Origin: Piezodorus guildinii
Lineage: Eukaryota; Arthropoda; Insecta; Hemiptera; Pentatomidae
Direction: 5' to 3'
NCBI GenBank assembly: GCA_023052935.1
Contig: CM041292.1
Span: 92,487,169-92,551,168 of the forward strand
DNA length: 64,000 nucleotides
Shown: piece by piece, positions 10,602 through 21,821 of the stretch
Layout: each line of letters opens with the position of its first letter
Position numbering within the stretch: position 1 is the first letter of the stretch
Translations under genes and position numbers: made by a program
Notes under the pieces: model-generated
The model's database searches: none
What the model was told of the DNA's origin: nothing
Seen by the model: only the letters and a program-made list of their open reading frames with translations

Positions 10602-12254
10602 GAGAAATATCATAATAGATTATAAAATGGAAGAAAATTTAAAATTAAGTATCGGAAAATTTGAAATAATATTTCAATACTCAAACGAGTATTATGTAGT
10701 ATTATGTTCAAATATAAATATAGAAATAGAGAAAAAATAGCAACATTAAAAACATATTTAACGGTAAGTTTTAATAGTAATCATCTTCATTCATTGTAAA
10801 ATAAAAATACAACAACCTCTAATTAATGCAAAGTGAGTGGTGTAGTTAATGATAAAGCAAATGAAGCAGGGCATAAAATACAATTTAATCAATTGAAAAA
10901 TAATTATTATACGATTTTTCTTAATAATTATGCTCTGTTTAGCTAACCCTTAATTTTTAAAAGATTAAGAAATTAGTGTAAAATAGTATGTTTCGTCGAT
11001 TTCGTTAAGAAAGTTGCTGTAACATTTCAGGCATCTACGCTCCTAAAATATGACACTTGGTAAAATGGTGCAAAAGGCGTGATATAAAGTGGCACTACTG
11101 GTATGTTGATTTGCCATAAAAACAAAAATCTAAAATATATTCGATAAAGTTATCACCAGTATATGATAAGTCGTTAGTTTATAAAGTGGTTTAACAATTT
11201 CGATCAATGTTGCTCCATTCCCAATTATGTTGAACACAAAGGATGAGTGTTTTCCCTATCCGGAAGAAGGGAGGTTGTGGAGGTAGCCAGAGGCACTCCA
11301 CCGATGAGACACTGAGGACACGAACCCCGTGACGGATTATCAGCGCAACCCTTCCGATCCCAGGTATGAATATTCCTCCCCTGTCGCGGGAGCGGCATTG
11401 TTACCACCCGGCCTTTGGTTTTAGCCAGGGTTCCAGGTATAGCTTCCAATCAATAAGCCTCGGATCATGTAGATCCATGCAAAGCGTCTCGTGGGAACTA
11501 CCTCCATCTCAATCTAACGGATCGCGGGGGAAATTCAAAACTTCAAAAGGAATTTATTCTAGGTGTATCAAAGTCTCAGCCGATACGATTTGAACAATCA
11601 CGTACACTGAAAGGAAAAAAAAAAAAAAAAGAATGCGGAGGAAATATCATTTCCACTGTTATATCTTGCAGGAGAGCATAGAATTTCTGATAGCAAAATC
11701 AAATGTATTCTACAAGTGTAAGAAATGCCTATCTCTATTCGGTTCGCAAGTAAGTCCTTTCGGTTTTTTATGTTTATTTTTATGTCACTATGAACTATAC
11801 ATCATAGTAGTGTTTAAAGGAGGTGAAGGCGAAATAAATAAACAGTCTGGTACTGCACAACAATAACAAAAATATTCTTTTATTGTCTTGTAGATAAAAA
11901 TGATTAATAAAATAAATTAACATCGGAGAGACAAAATGGGGAGCGCACACTGGCGTATTGTTATAATGGATTTGCCACTGTAAAATAAAATAATCTTTCT
12001 ACCATAATAAAATACAGAAAATAAAATAAGAAATAAACATTAGCTTTAATTAAATATAAATAGAACAAAAATATAAACATTTTTGAAGCAGTGACAGGCT
12101 TAATCTGTTTCGTAAAATTATTAATGGTTCACTTTATCTAAAGTAGCAACAATTGCATTGATGTTTTCTACTTAAAATAATTGTGCAAATCAGAATTCTG
12201 TGTAACTCAGGTTTTAAAATTCATTGTTTGCCTTTCAATTTATCAGTTATGATG
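10602..12254. other. Noncoding DNA with a G+C-rich island
   Basis: A+T-rich flanks surround an island at about 11,225-11,570 with normal base composition, containing short open frames on both strands but no recognised protein motif. It may be low-copy host DNA. Confidence 0.4.
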
Positions 12255-12506
12255 TAAGTAATAACAATTTTTATTGAGAAAATTTTACAATCTGTCCCAA
12301 TTTGGACATTAATAGTATTGCTGAATGATATCAAACATACTACATTCATACAATATTTACACAAAATAAAATTACAATAAAATATATACACAATAATGAA
12401 TCAATACAAAAGTCAATAATTCACTTATACCTATATACACATACACACACTCATACATACATCACATTGAGTGGAGAATCTAGCCAGTGCTAGAACTCTA
12501 ATATAT

Positions 12507-15191
12507 TTACAAAAGGTCGCGAGGCCACTGCCGTTTCAACCTTCTAGGTGGGTTGTATGGATGAGTGGAGCTGGATAGGGATTGAGCTAAAGAATTAGGA
12601 TGATGAATGAGGTTCTGGTGGAATTTGGAAAATTTGGATGGAATTAGGTCTGAAATAAATGGAACATTAAGGTCGTGGTGCAAGGTATAATTGGAGACAT
12701 AATAAGGAGCATTTACTATTGTACGGAGGACTTTGGATTGAAAGGATTGAATGCGTTTGATGTTAGAACGTTTAGCTGTCCCCCACAGTTCAAGTCCGTA
12801 GGTCCAGATGGGCTTCAGTATTGTCTTGTAGATTAATAATTTGTTTTCAACTGTAAGTTCAGATTTTCTGTTGAGTAGTCGGTATAACTGTCCGAATCGT
12901 CGGTTGAGTTCTTGTCTTTTAAGTCTTGTATGTGGGTTCCAAGTCAATCTTTTGTCTAACAGTAAGCCAAGATACCGGACTGTATCTGAGAGAGGAATCG
13001 GTAATGAGTTGAAATAAACTGGCGGACAGGATTTTCGTCTAAGAGTAAAGGTTATGTGTTTACATTTGGCTTCGTTCACCTTTACACGCCAGTTATTACA
13101 CCAGTGTTCGATAAGGAAAAGGTGTCTCTGAAGGTTTAAGGATGCTGTTTCAGGATTGGAACTGGATGATAGGATGGCGGTGTCGTCTGCAAAAGTTGCC
13201 AGAAAGGTATCAGGATGTGTAGGAATATCAGCAGTGTAAAGGATGTAGAGGATGGGTCCCAAGACGCTGCCTTGAGGAACACCGGCCTCAACGAGATAAA
13301 GGTTAGAAAATTCTTCACCACAGCGAACTCGGAAGGAACGGTTCGAGAGATAGGATCGGAGAATGAGGTATAGGGACTGGGGTAAATGGGTTTTTAGCTT
13401 GAAGAGTAATCCAGTGTGCCATACCCGGTCAAAAGCTTGCGCAATGTCCAGAAACGCACCAGAACAATACTCTTTGCATTCAAGAGCTGAGGAAATATGG
13501 TCTACAACTCGGAGCCCCTGTTGAACTGTGGAATGCTGAGGACGGAATCCAAACTGATGGGAAGGAAGATTTTGAGATTCTAATATGGGTAGTATACGTT
13601 TAAGAAGAAGCCTTTCGAAGATTTTTGAGAGGATGGGGAGTAGACTAATAGGCCTGTAGGATGAAGTGTTGTTGGAAGGTTTACCTGGTTTTAAAAAAAG
13701 GATGATGGTGGAATGTTTCCATAACAGAGGAAAATAGGTGGTGCGGAGGATGCAGTTATAAATATAAGTAAGGAATATAATAGCTTTCTGCGGAAGTTGT
13801 CGGAGGATCTGGGGAGTAAGGAGATCGTGTCCAGGAGATTTACGGAGAGTCAGTTTTTGGAGAAGATATTTGACCTCAGAGGGATTAATAGCTTTAGGAG
13901 GTAGGGAAAGTGGAATCGGTGACATAAGAAAGTCTTGCACTTTTGCGGTGTGATTGATGTGGGATTCCGGGTGAGGAGTGAATACTTTGGAGAGGTGTGT
14001 GGCGAATTCCTCGGCTTTATCTTCATCAGACGCAGCCCAGGAGTCATCACCACGTCGGAGAGGATGGGAAACATGATGGTATTTTAGGATCTTTTTCGTG
14101 ACATTCCACAGGGAATTATCACGAGCTGATAGAGAGGAGAGGTAGGAATTAAAGGACTGGGAACGGAAGTTCGCCAACTCCCTCTTCAATTGTCTACAAT
14201 AGAAGTTATAGGAGCGGCGATCTGTTGGGTGTCGGGTGCGCTGCCATAATGATCTTGCTCGGCGTTTGGTGTGGATAAGGTCTATAATAGGTTGTGGAAA
14301 ATGATTTTGGTCTGGATTTATATTGGAGTGTTTAGGAGAGGAAGCAGTCCAGACAGCTTGTTGGATGGCGGTGGTAAAGGAATAGACGGAATTATCTAGG
14401 TCATCTTGGGTTTTGAGGGTTACTCTGAGGTCAATATTATCGGTCAGGATTTGGCAGAAAAGGTTCCAGTTGACAGGGCCTCGGATGAATGATGGTGGAA
14501 TGGGTTTTGGAATTGGAGTGAGAGATACTTTTAGGATCAGTGGACTATGGTCTGAGGATAGTTCATCAAGGCGAGTTAAAGACAAGTTGAGAGAGCCTAA
14601 TCCGCTGTGGATAAAGAAGTCGAGGATGTCAGGATTGCGGTTAGGATCGGTTGGCCAGTAGGTAGGGGAGTCAGGAGGCAGGATATTAAAATTTCGGGAG
14701 TTGAGTGCAGACAGCAAATTTCGTCCCCGAGAATTCGTGGTTCTGGAACCCCACTGCTGATGCTTGGCGTTTAAGTCTGCACCCAGAATGAAACGATTTC
14801 CTAAGGAATCCAGGAAGGATACAAATTCAGAATTGGAAATGGAATGTTTAGGAGGGCAATATGCAGATGTGAGAGTTACCGGAAAGGAAAAAGTCTTGAT
14901 TACTATGGATGTGGCTTGTAGGAAATCATAGGTGGGAAGTGGGAGTAAATGATGAGAGAGGGATTGGTGGACAATGATAGCAGAACCGGCATGGGCTTTA
15001 CCGTCTGGGTGGTCAGTACGGTATGTCATGTATTGCGGTATTTTGAAGTACTGTTTAGTCGTTAGTCTTGTTTCAGTTATAAGTGCAACATCGATTGTTT
15101 TGTCTTGCAACAACGCTGTCAGTTCGTCAGTATGATTTCTAACACCATTCGCATTCCAAAGGAGAATGGATAAGGAGTTAGGTGAAGTCAT
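12507..15191 (-). CDS. Jockey-A ORF2: endonuclease and reverse transcriptase, 894 aa
   Basis: This protein would nick target DNA and copy the element RNA in place. Residues 1 to about 230 form an exonuclease-endonuclease-phosphatase domain: WNANG near the start, ITETRL (catalytic Glu), GADLNAKH (Asp and Asn) and SDHSPL (His). The reverse transcriptase follows from about residue 430: SPGHD, SYRPISLLP, FGFRPQHST, FLDIAQAFDRVW (first Asp), GVPQGSVLGP and FADD at 667-670 (catalytic Asp pair). A thumb segment with WTYGLELWG comes after. No RNase H domain is present, which fits the Jockey clade, and the length is normal. The start is the ATG at 15,189-15,191, directly after the ORF1 stop and in the same frame. 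All catalytic motifs are present, so the protein could be active if expressed, although the element lacks its 5' end. Confidence 0.95.
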   Translation of the reverse strand: MTSPNSLSILLWNANGVRNHTDELTALLQDKTIDVALITETRLTTKQYFKIPQYMTYRTDHPDGKAHAGSAIIVHQSLSHHLLPLPTYDFLQATSIVIKTFSFPVTLTSAYCPPKHSISNSEFVSFLDSLGNRFILGADLNAKHQQWGSRTTNSRGRNLLSALNSRNFNILPPDSPTYWPTDPNRNPDILDFFIHSGLGSLNLSLTRLDELSSDHSPLILKVSLTPIPKPIPPSFIRGPVNWNLFCQILTDNIDLRVTLKTQDDLDNSVYSFTTAIQQAVWTASSPKHSNINPDQNHFPQPIIDLIHTKRRARSLWQRTRHPTDRRSYNFYCRQLKRELANFRSQSFNSYLSSLSARDNSLWNVTKKILKYHHVSHPLRRGDDSWAASDEDKAEEFATHLSKVFTPHPESHINHTAKVQDFLMSPIPLSLPPKAINPSEVKYLLQKLTLRKSPGHDLLTPQILRQLPQKAIIFLTYIYNCILRTTYFPLLWKHSTIILFLKPGKPSNNTSSYRPISLLPILSKIFERLLLKRILPILESQNLPSHQFGFRPQHSTVQQGLRVVDHISSALECKEYCSGAFLDIAQAFDRVWHTGLLFKLKTHLPQSLYLILRSYLSNRSFRVRCGEEFSNLYLVEAGVPQGSVLGPILYILYTADIPTHPDTFLATFADDTAILSSSSNPETASLNLQRHLFLIEHWCNNWRVKVNEAKCKHITFTLRRKSCPPVYFNSLPIPLSDTVRYLGLLLDKRLTWNPHTRLKRQELNRRFGQLYRLLNRKSELTVENKLLIYKTILKPIWTYGLELWGTAKRSNIKRIQSFQSKVLRTIVNAPYYVSNYTLHHDLNVPFISDLIPSKFSKFHQNLIHHPNSLAQSLSSSTHPYNPPRRLKRQWPRDLL

Positions 15192-15929
15192 TTAAGGATT
15201 TTTCAAGGCAGGGATTAGATTCGATACTAGATTTGTAAGGAGTGATATAAGCGGCATAACAAGAGATTTGATTTCGGAGATGAACGATGTCATTAGACTG
15301 GTAAGATCTGTGACGTTTGATGGTGGAGGGATATGAGAAATTTGATGTTGAGGAGTTTTTTGAAGATTAGGTAAACTTTGAGGGATAGATTCTTGTACAA
15401 TAGATTGAGAATGTTGAGGAAAATGTTGTTCCGGCAGTGCCTCGACTTCATGATTCTGGTTACCACCTCCAAGCAAGTGGGCAAATGACACGTTAGAATT
15501 TACAAGTTTTGATGGTTCTCTTCTGCTTCTGGTTGGTACAGCTGTTTCATTCGGATCCTGAGGTTTTTGATATCTGGTTCTGAGTTTCTTGTAGATTTCA
15601 CATCCCTTGTAGTTAGCCGGGTGGTCCTTGAGGCACAGAGCACATACAGCGGGTGCTGATCTTGATCTTGTACATTCTTCTGTTTTATGCTGTTCACCGC
15701 ATTTCACACAGCGTGGTATGTGATGGCAATAACTTTTGGTATGACCATATGCCTGACAGTTATGGCACTGGACTATTTCTTTCTTTGTGTAAGGTTTTTC
15801 AACTTTTACACGGGTATAGTACAGTCTGCTGAGGTCATAGATTTTTTCGACTCCTGCTGATGGTTCCAAGTCCACGAAGAATAGAGGAAGTGGACTTTTA
15901 TCTTTTAGAACGTTGGTGACTTGCCTCAC
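15192..15929 (-). CDS. Jockey-A ORF1: gag-like zinc-knuckle protein, N-terminally truncated, 245 aa
   Basis: This is the nucleic-acid-binding ORF1 protein that packages element RNA. Residues 1-50 keep the end of the domain that precedes zinc fingers in arthropod LINE gag proteins (QVTNVLKDKSPLPLFFVDLE). Three zinc knuckles follow: C55-C58-H63-C68, C74-C77-H81-C86 and C96-C99-H103-C110. The tail is rich in Q, S and P, with a hydrophobic end. Complete family members have an additional N-terminal region, lost here by 5' truncation at 15,935. The frame stays open only 7 codons further upstream, partly into target DNA. The first codon shown is GTG, so no authentic start remains. The stop codon TAA abuts the ORF2 ATG. 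Confidence 0.9.
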   Translation of the reverse strand: MRQVTNVLKDKSPLPLFFVDLEPSAGVEKIYDLSRLYYTRVKVEKPYTKKEIVQCHNCQAYGHTKSYCHHIPRCVKCGEQHKTEECTRSRSAPAVCALCLKDHPANYKGCEIYKKLRTRYQKPQDPNETAVPTRSRREPSKLVNSNVSFAHLLGGGNQNHEVEALPEQHFPQHSQSIVQESIPQSLPNLQKTPQHQISHIPPPSNVTDLTSLMTSFISEIKSLVMPLISLLTNLVSNLIPALKNP

Positions 15930-15945
15930 TTGGAAAGTTATGATG

Positions 15946-16486
15946 AACTACGTCAATTGAGCAAAAAAGAAAAAGAGACCCCTCTCCTAAAATAGTATTC
16001 TTGACCGACCCATTATTTCGATTTGACATCTTTGTCACCGATTAAAGAGTTATAACTCAGCCATTAATGAAAGATAAATAAGTACTTAGGAATAAGGGTG
16101 CCAAATACTTAAATGAATAAAGGAACTAAAGAAAAGAATATTATATGCTCTGTTTTCGCAGCCAGACGATTTGAGAAGTTTAATATGATATTGATTTTAA
16201 ATATTTGCTAATAGAATGTTTTGGATTTTTGCTCTTTACCTGTGGAAGTTTAAATCTTGGAGTAAGAATACAAGAAATATTACCCTCACCTTACCTTTGC
16301 ACCCGCCAGCGCGTGTCCCAGTGTCAGTCATCATTGTAATAGGGCCCTCACTATTCGCTATGTTTTTCAACAATACCCATATGCTTTGCACCTGAGTAAA
16401 ATGGGATCAAACCCCGATATATCAATAGTACTACCCAGTAGAGAGAACTCAATTAAATCAGTTTTTCATTATTAAAAAAAAAAATT
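15946..16486. other. Noncoding spacer
   Basis: Moderately A+T-rich, with a somewhat G+C-richer part around 16,270-16,420. No gene or repeat recognised. Confidence 0.4.
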
Positions 16487-16497
16487 AATGTTATCTT

Positions 16498-17599
16498 GCA
16501 CGGGAGCATTCCTCGACGTAGAACAACAAGCCTTTGACCGTGTGGATTGCTTTACAAAATCCGCAATTTCCTTTCCCCTACATACTTCCTTAGCATCAAG
16601 TCCTACCTCACTGACAGATCCTTCAAAGTAAATCATAATAATTCCTATTCATCCATTTTTAGTCAGTTTGCTGGTGTTCCTCAAGGCAATATCCTAGGAC
16701 CTATTCTTTTCACAGTTTATACAGCTGATATCCCATCTCATCCTAACACTTTCCTTTCTACCTACGCTGATGACACTTGTGTGTTATCAGTCAATACTGA
16801 TCCAACTATTGCCTCTCAAACTCTCCAATCCCACATCAGAGACTTCGAACTATGGTGTCAGAACTGAAGAATTAAAATAAATGCCAACAAATCCAACCAA
16901 ATTACCTTTACCCTTCGTCGTAAACCTATGACATCCTGCCCTACTGTCCCCTTCAATAATACTCCTCTTATCCCGGTTGAACAGATCCCCGATATCTAGG
17001 ACTGCACCTTGACAAACGTCTCACTTGGAGCTCTCATACAAGACTGAAACGACTAGAAACTGCACGACGTTTTCGACTACTTCAACACTTACTAGACAAA
17101 CGTTCTAATCTTCCACTTAACTACAAAAGACTCATCTACATGACTAACATAAGGCCGATATGGTCTTACGGAGTAGAGCTTTGGGGCTCTACTAAACCAT
17201 CGAATTCTTCCCGTATCCAATCCCTACAATCCAAAATCCTTCGTAAAATCCTCAATGCTCCTTACTTTGTCACGAATACACTAATCCATAAAGACCTTAA
17301 TGTTCCGTATGTTGCTGATTTGGCCCGATCTAGATACCATTCCTTTCATGGCAAACTCCATTCCCACCCTAATCCTCTAGTTTCAATCCTTTCTTCCTCT
17401 TCAATTCCTGACAATCCTCCGAGGGTCTGAAAAGGAGATGGCCCCGAGACCTTCTAGTTTAGAACATTTTTAGAGTGCTTCCTTTGGGAAGCTTCTCTAC
17501 ATGTGTTTCATGCCTTTATATATTTTATCTAATTTACTTGTTGTATTCCTGTATACAGTTGTAAATTCCAATAAATAAATAAAAACAAATAAATAAAAA
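16498..17599 (+). pseudogene. Jockey-B copy: truncated, frameshifted reverse transcriptase with 11-bp target-site duplication
   Basis: This is the longest copy of a second Jockey-clade family. It is flanked by AATGTTATCTT at 16,487-16,497 and 17,600-17,610. It starts inside the reverse transcriptase at a TGAFLDVEQQAFDRVD-like stretch. It keeps GVPQGNILGPILFTVYTADI, then YADDTCVLS (Tyr in place of the usual Phe before ADD), and ends with WSYGVELWGS and the C-terminal YHSFHGKLHSHPNPL block. An in-frame TGA after residue WCQN and at least two frameshifts between 16,860 and 17,130 break the frame. The 3' region ends in an AATAAATAAATAAAA tail. The copy is dead. Confidence 0.88.
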
Positions 17600-17610
17600 A
17601 ATGTTATCTT

Positions 17611-18339
17611 AACATATATTATGTTAACATCTGTATTAATTAAAATATATTTTATGGATCCTGTTTTGTTTTTATTTTAATTTATTAATTAACCATTTTT
17701 ATTATTATATTATTATACTTTGTTTTTGTTTTATATGAAGCATTGATTTTTTTTCTTTGTTCAGTTATTGTAATTTATAATACTTTGTTTTTGTAAATGT
17801 ATGAATAAATCGTTTTATTCTTTTTGTTTATTAGTGCATTTTATCCCACTTTCTTTTTGGTTATGTATGAATTAATTGTTTTATTCTTCTTTATTTAGTT
17901 TCTGATTTATTATATTTTGTTTATGTATATCAATATGTTCCATGATATTATAACGTAAATACTATGTTGTAATATGACCACCTGTCATTGGGTGCTCTCT
18001 CTTGTAAATGAAAAAATTAATAAATATCTAGGTTTGAGGAAATGACCTTCGAATCTTACCATAAAACCTAAAAAAAAACAAGAAATATTGACAGCTATCC
18101 TATTTATACATGGATATATGTATAGCGTCATGATATTTTGGATATGTTTTATATTACATTTATTTTTTTATGAGTTATTAATTTTGTTTATTTTAATGAG
18201 AAATTATATCCTATTTTAGGTTGTTAAATGTTAATTAGAGACTGGTCTACTTTTGGTGTAGCATTGTGCTTGTATAGTGTATTGTATGTATTTGAATAAA
18301 GACTTTATGAAAAAATAAATAAATAAAGTTATTTGGTAA
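17611..18339. other. A+T-rich DNA; possible LINE 3' end at 18,240-18,330
   Basis: Mostly T-rich noncoding sequence. The segment at 18,240-18,330 ends with a TTGAATAAAGACTTTATG motif and an AAATAAATAAATAAA tail, the form often seen at the 3' ends of LINE insertions. No coding part remains, so the family cannot be given. Confidence 0.35.
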
Positions 18340-18699
18340 GATGTGAGAGCTGTGATAGAATTTCTATTTTCCGTGCTTAGTTCGATACTTATTGTTGGCT
18401 ATATTTCTAGTTCATATAAATGTATGGTTTTATTGCTTTTACTGAAAGAAATGCCATTTAGCAAGAATATCATTCAGCAGTCAATGTTGACTGATTGTAT
18501 CATCCTATTCAGCATTGGTTTCGGTGAGGAAGTAGCTAAATGTTACGCAAAAAAGGAAGGAGGTCGGGCTTATAAAACACAGCTGAAGCCTGGCGGAGTG
18601 AGAGCTGTAAATCTTAACACAGTTTTCAAGGTCATTAACCCACGCCCTTCCACGTTTTACAACTTCATTCACTGAAGGAGTACTACGCCGCTTCATTCA

Positions 18700-18910
18700 T
18701 AAAAAGTTAAAAAGGGAGTTTCATAATTGTGGGAGGCGAGGGCGTCGGGAAGGGGGAGAAGTTCAACTCGTAAAAGTGTGAGGCAATCAAAAGGAAGGGA
18801 AGGAGGGGGGAGGAGAAAAATAGTCGGATCTTAATGAATGAAAAGTTTGTCAAAAGGAGGGGGTGTTCATTGAGGGCCGGGCGCCTGCGCCTTAAGCTGG
18901 ATAAAAACTG
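18700..18910. other. Purine-rich, G+C-rich island
   Basis: Strong purine bias on the plus strand (runs of GGAAGGGAAGGAGGGGGGAG type) followed by a GGGCGCCTGCGCC segment resembling an NRF-1-type site. Sequence of this type often marks regulatory DNA. No reading frame with a recognised domain is present. Confidence 0.35.
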
Positions 18911-19094
18911 AGTCAAGGCCGCAATTAAAAAAGGCTGGTAGAAAGTGAGTCCCCATCGATCTAGCGCCTGTTTGTCTTCCTTCGGAGTTTGTCAACCCCA
19001 TCGCTCCAACTTAATGGTCACCTTCATTAGCAATCCTGCCTTATAATTCCTTATCTTATGAAAATTCTAAACGGCTTTTTTTAATATTAAAACA

Positions 19095-19915
19095 ACATAT
19101 GAAATATATACTAGTGGGAAGTATGGCGATCGTGAAAATTTTCGAATTCCAGTTTCAACGGAATAATTTGTTTTAGGGTCTCCTAAGTGCAAATAACCAA
19201 GTCGCGCTAAAGGTATGTATGTCCTTATGTAATAAGTCGAGTACAAAACAAAAGTTAAATTTCCCATTTAACGACAACGCCCGAGATGGTCTAGCAAATT
19301 TTTCATTAGAATGGTTGACCGCATTTCTACTTTACCCATGCATTTTGCACCTTTTTGCGATTTTTTCAAAAACGGCTCTAACGATTTGAATTAAAGTTGC
19401 TATAACGATGCATAATTTATTGAGATTTAATATCATATAAGTTTCATTCTAATTGAAGTGTCTGACAGGGCTTAAATACCGGAAAAGCTTGTTATCATAG
19501 ACAAAGAACGGGAAAATATATAATTTTACGAATTGGATATCCAACTAAAGGAGAAAGGAGCAAAAAAATGTTTTTCTAACGACTTTTTGGGGTTTCAAAC
19601 ATAAGAACAGTATTATACATACATAATGGACCTTTGAAAAAGTAAATATTTTAGAAAAAAATAGAATTTTATTCACAACATCGTAAATGTTAACGAAGTT
19701 TGATGGAAAGCGGATAAAGCAAAGTGATAGTTGTAGTTGTAGATAGTAATATAATAGATTATTTAATAAAGCACATATTTCTATCGGAACTCGATGTGAT
19801 TGATTCTTAAACTTTATTCATCTCTAACTGTATTTAAGAAATTTTTTAATTTATTTTCTCAACGGATGTAAGAGAAAGTCGTGTGTTGTGCACACTTCTG
19901 GTACATAAATTGGTT
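19095..19915 (+). repeat. R1 repeat copy B
   Basis: Begins with GGCGATCGTGAAAATTTTCG, continues with AAGTCGCGCTAAAGG, TTTTTCAAAAACGGCTCTAACG and CTGACAGGGCTTAAAT, and ends with AAAGTCGTGTGTTG near 19,895. The 5' hairpin is damaged (ATACTAGTGGGAAGT). It is noncoding. Confidence 0.75.
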
Positions 19916-20384
19916 ATTGTACATACATTGAACAATACAACAGATAAAAAAAAATGTCCATACATTATAGATTAACTGCTACAGTTTAGGCTCTATAAAC
20001 AGTGTTAAAACCTTATATATATTTAGTAACCGATATTTGTGTATACAATTAAAAACTATAAAAAAGTTTAAGGCAGTTGACTGTCAATTAACAAGTTAAT
20101 TAATAAAATTGTTCTTTCACTTATACTTCCGTAAATGTCAAATATTAAGAAAGTTATATTACAAACTTTTTATAACATTTTTCTAATCTTTATTACTCGT
20201 CTCATGATTCATTCCTTAAATATACTTATTTCCACTTTTAAATTATGTTTGAAGTGGTTTGTGAGGGCAAACTAACGAAGCATCTTCAATAATGTTTTGA
20301 TGATAGTCGAAATGGAAGTTGATCACATTTTTTGAGCATTCTCATTTTTATAATTACTAAAAAATATGTATAATAAGAAAAAAA
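19916..20384. other. A+T-rich noncoding DNA
   Basis: Nothing recognised on either strand. Confidence 0.45.
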
Positions 20385-20530
20385 GAATATATATTTATCT
20401 ATTCAGATATATTACAGTTTGTCGCAATGGACAATAATAATATTGCTACGCGATAATATGCATTCAATTATATAAAAAAAAATATATATATAAACAAATT
20501 AAACCAAATGAAATAACATAGAATTTCTTT
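20385..20530 (-). pseudogene. Jockey-A-related 3' UTR fragment
   Basis: The plus-strand text TTACAGTTTGTCGCAATGGAC and AATAATATTGCTACGCGATAA aligns with the inverted 3' region of Jockey-A at 12,280-12,350 and with the insert at 47,256-47,515. No coding part survives. Orientation follows from that alignment. Confidence 0.5.
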
Positions 20531-20838
20531 TGTAGGATTCTATACAGAATGTATCTTTTCTATACTCGATATCCCAATTCGAGGTTTTACCTGATTACAA
20601 ATTTAAATAACTTAAATTTTTTTACTGAACAAATATATATTTTTATAAATTATTCATATCTTTTGAATTACCTATGATTTGAAATATATTCTATCCAGGG
20701 AAAATTTTTAATGTTTAAAAAAATATTAAATAAACTGAAAAACAAATAAATGATCAATTAAATATACTCCATAAAATTTAAAATAGGAATAGCAGTAGTT
20801 GAAATATTCTCGTTTCCGACAAGCACTAGTTAAGCCCC

Positions 20839-20855
20839 CAGCGCCCTCTGGTGCC
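20839..20855 (-). promoter_or_regulatory. CTCF-like site
   Basis: The minus strand reads GGCACCAGAGGGCGCTG, close to the core recognised by the 11-zinc-finger insulator protein CTCF (CCASYAGRGGGCGC form). It stands out as G+C-rich in an A+T-rich region. It is a sequence match only; occupancy and function are unknown. Confidence 0.4.
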
Positions 20856-21039
20856 TAACTAACATACTTACGCACTATAGTTAGCGTCACCTGGTAGTCA
20901 GTAGCCGAACTAATTATTCTATTTATCTAATAGATCATTTTATGGATCTGTGTATATATTTATTTTAAAAAAATAACCTTAAACCCGTTTATAAGATCCA
21001 GTGTTTATAATACGGACAATATCAGTTAATAACTAAATT

Positions 21040-21610
21040 AATAAATAAAACGCTGCAAATTATTACACAATGGTTTACTGTTTCCAAATAACTATATTAG
21101 GATGTAACTGTTTATATTGACGTTCACAGGCACTTAACTAATATGACAAGCAATAAATAATTCAAAGGAAAACGGTCAATCCCCACTGCTAATATTAAAA
21201 GATATATCTCTGCTATTTCTAAATTCATTTCAATGATAATTTTTCGTTTTGTAGAGTGTACAGATAGGCAAGATTCCAATTTTTTTATTCGTTGCGGTGT
21301 ACTGATTCTAAAACCCAATACAATGTTTTCTCTATTTTAAAAATAACAAAAAAATATAGGCGTACTTGTGGGTACAATTTCAATTTGTTTTCTTTGTTTT
21401 TTTTTACTTCTTTATAGTTATTCGCAAATTAGATTAAAAAAAACTCTTAAATATTTTTTCTTTTCAAAAATAACCAAGTTATTGAATTAAATAATAATTA
21501 ATCGGCCGCCATCATATTTAAATAAAATCATATTTAATTTTGAGGGGAATGAGAGTAATTTTTTTTTGTTGATTACAAAGGTTCATTATTGAAAATAATT
21601 AACCAAAATT
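21040..21610 (+). repeat. R2 repeat copy
   Basis: Aligns with 7,270-7,922: TTACACAATGGTTTACTG, TTTCCAAATAACTATATT, CAAAAATAACCAAGTTATTG and TCGGCCGCCAT, then the palindromic end at 21,580-21,605 (GGTTCATTATT/AATAATTAACC). It lies about 210 bp before R1 copy C. It is noncoding. Confidence 0.6.
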
Positions 21611-21821
21611 GTCAATGCAAATTATATGTTTTTTATTTTGTTTGAAAAATAAATTGATTATTGAGATATACTTATATTTAAGATATACTTGTAATAATGA
21701 TTTTTTTTTTAGTTTGTCTTACCTATAAATATAAATATATGGAAAGTATTTTTATATGCATGAGTAAAAGCTACCAAACGAATAGAAGAAAAAACAAAAC
21801 GGTGTATGCGAATTAATTTTT

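Larger units (their letters stand above)
12255..15935 (-). mobile_element. Jockey-A: 5'-truncated Jockey-clade non-LTR retrotransposon with intact ORF2
   Basis: The element is bounded by a 10-bp target-site duplication, AGTTATGATG, at 12,245-12,254 (3' side) and 15,936-15,945 (5' side). The 5' end falls inside the ORF1 domain that precedes the zinc knuckles, so promoter and N-terminal ORF1 are missing, as expected of incomplete reverse transcription. The 3' untranslated region runs from 12,506 down to 12,255 with an AATAAA signal (complement at 12,270-12,275) and no long poly(A). Related 3' ends occur at 4,100, 20,385, 47,256, 48,290 and 60,600. An intact 894-codon ORF2 and a clean duplication imply recent insertion. 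Confidence 0.9.

Noticed and set aside
18343..18675. 110-codon plus-strand open frame
   Set aside because: No recognisable domain, no splice or promoter context, and overlapping a minus-strand frame. Hydrophobic start typical of T-rich DNA.
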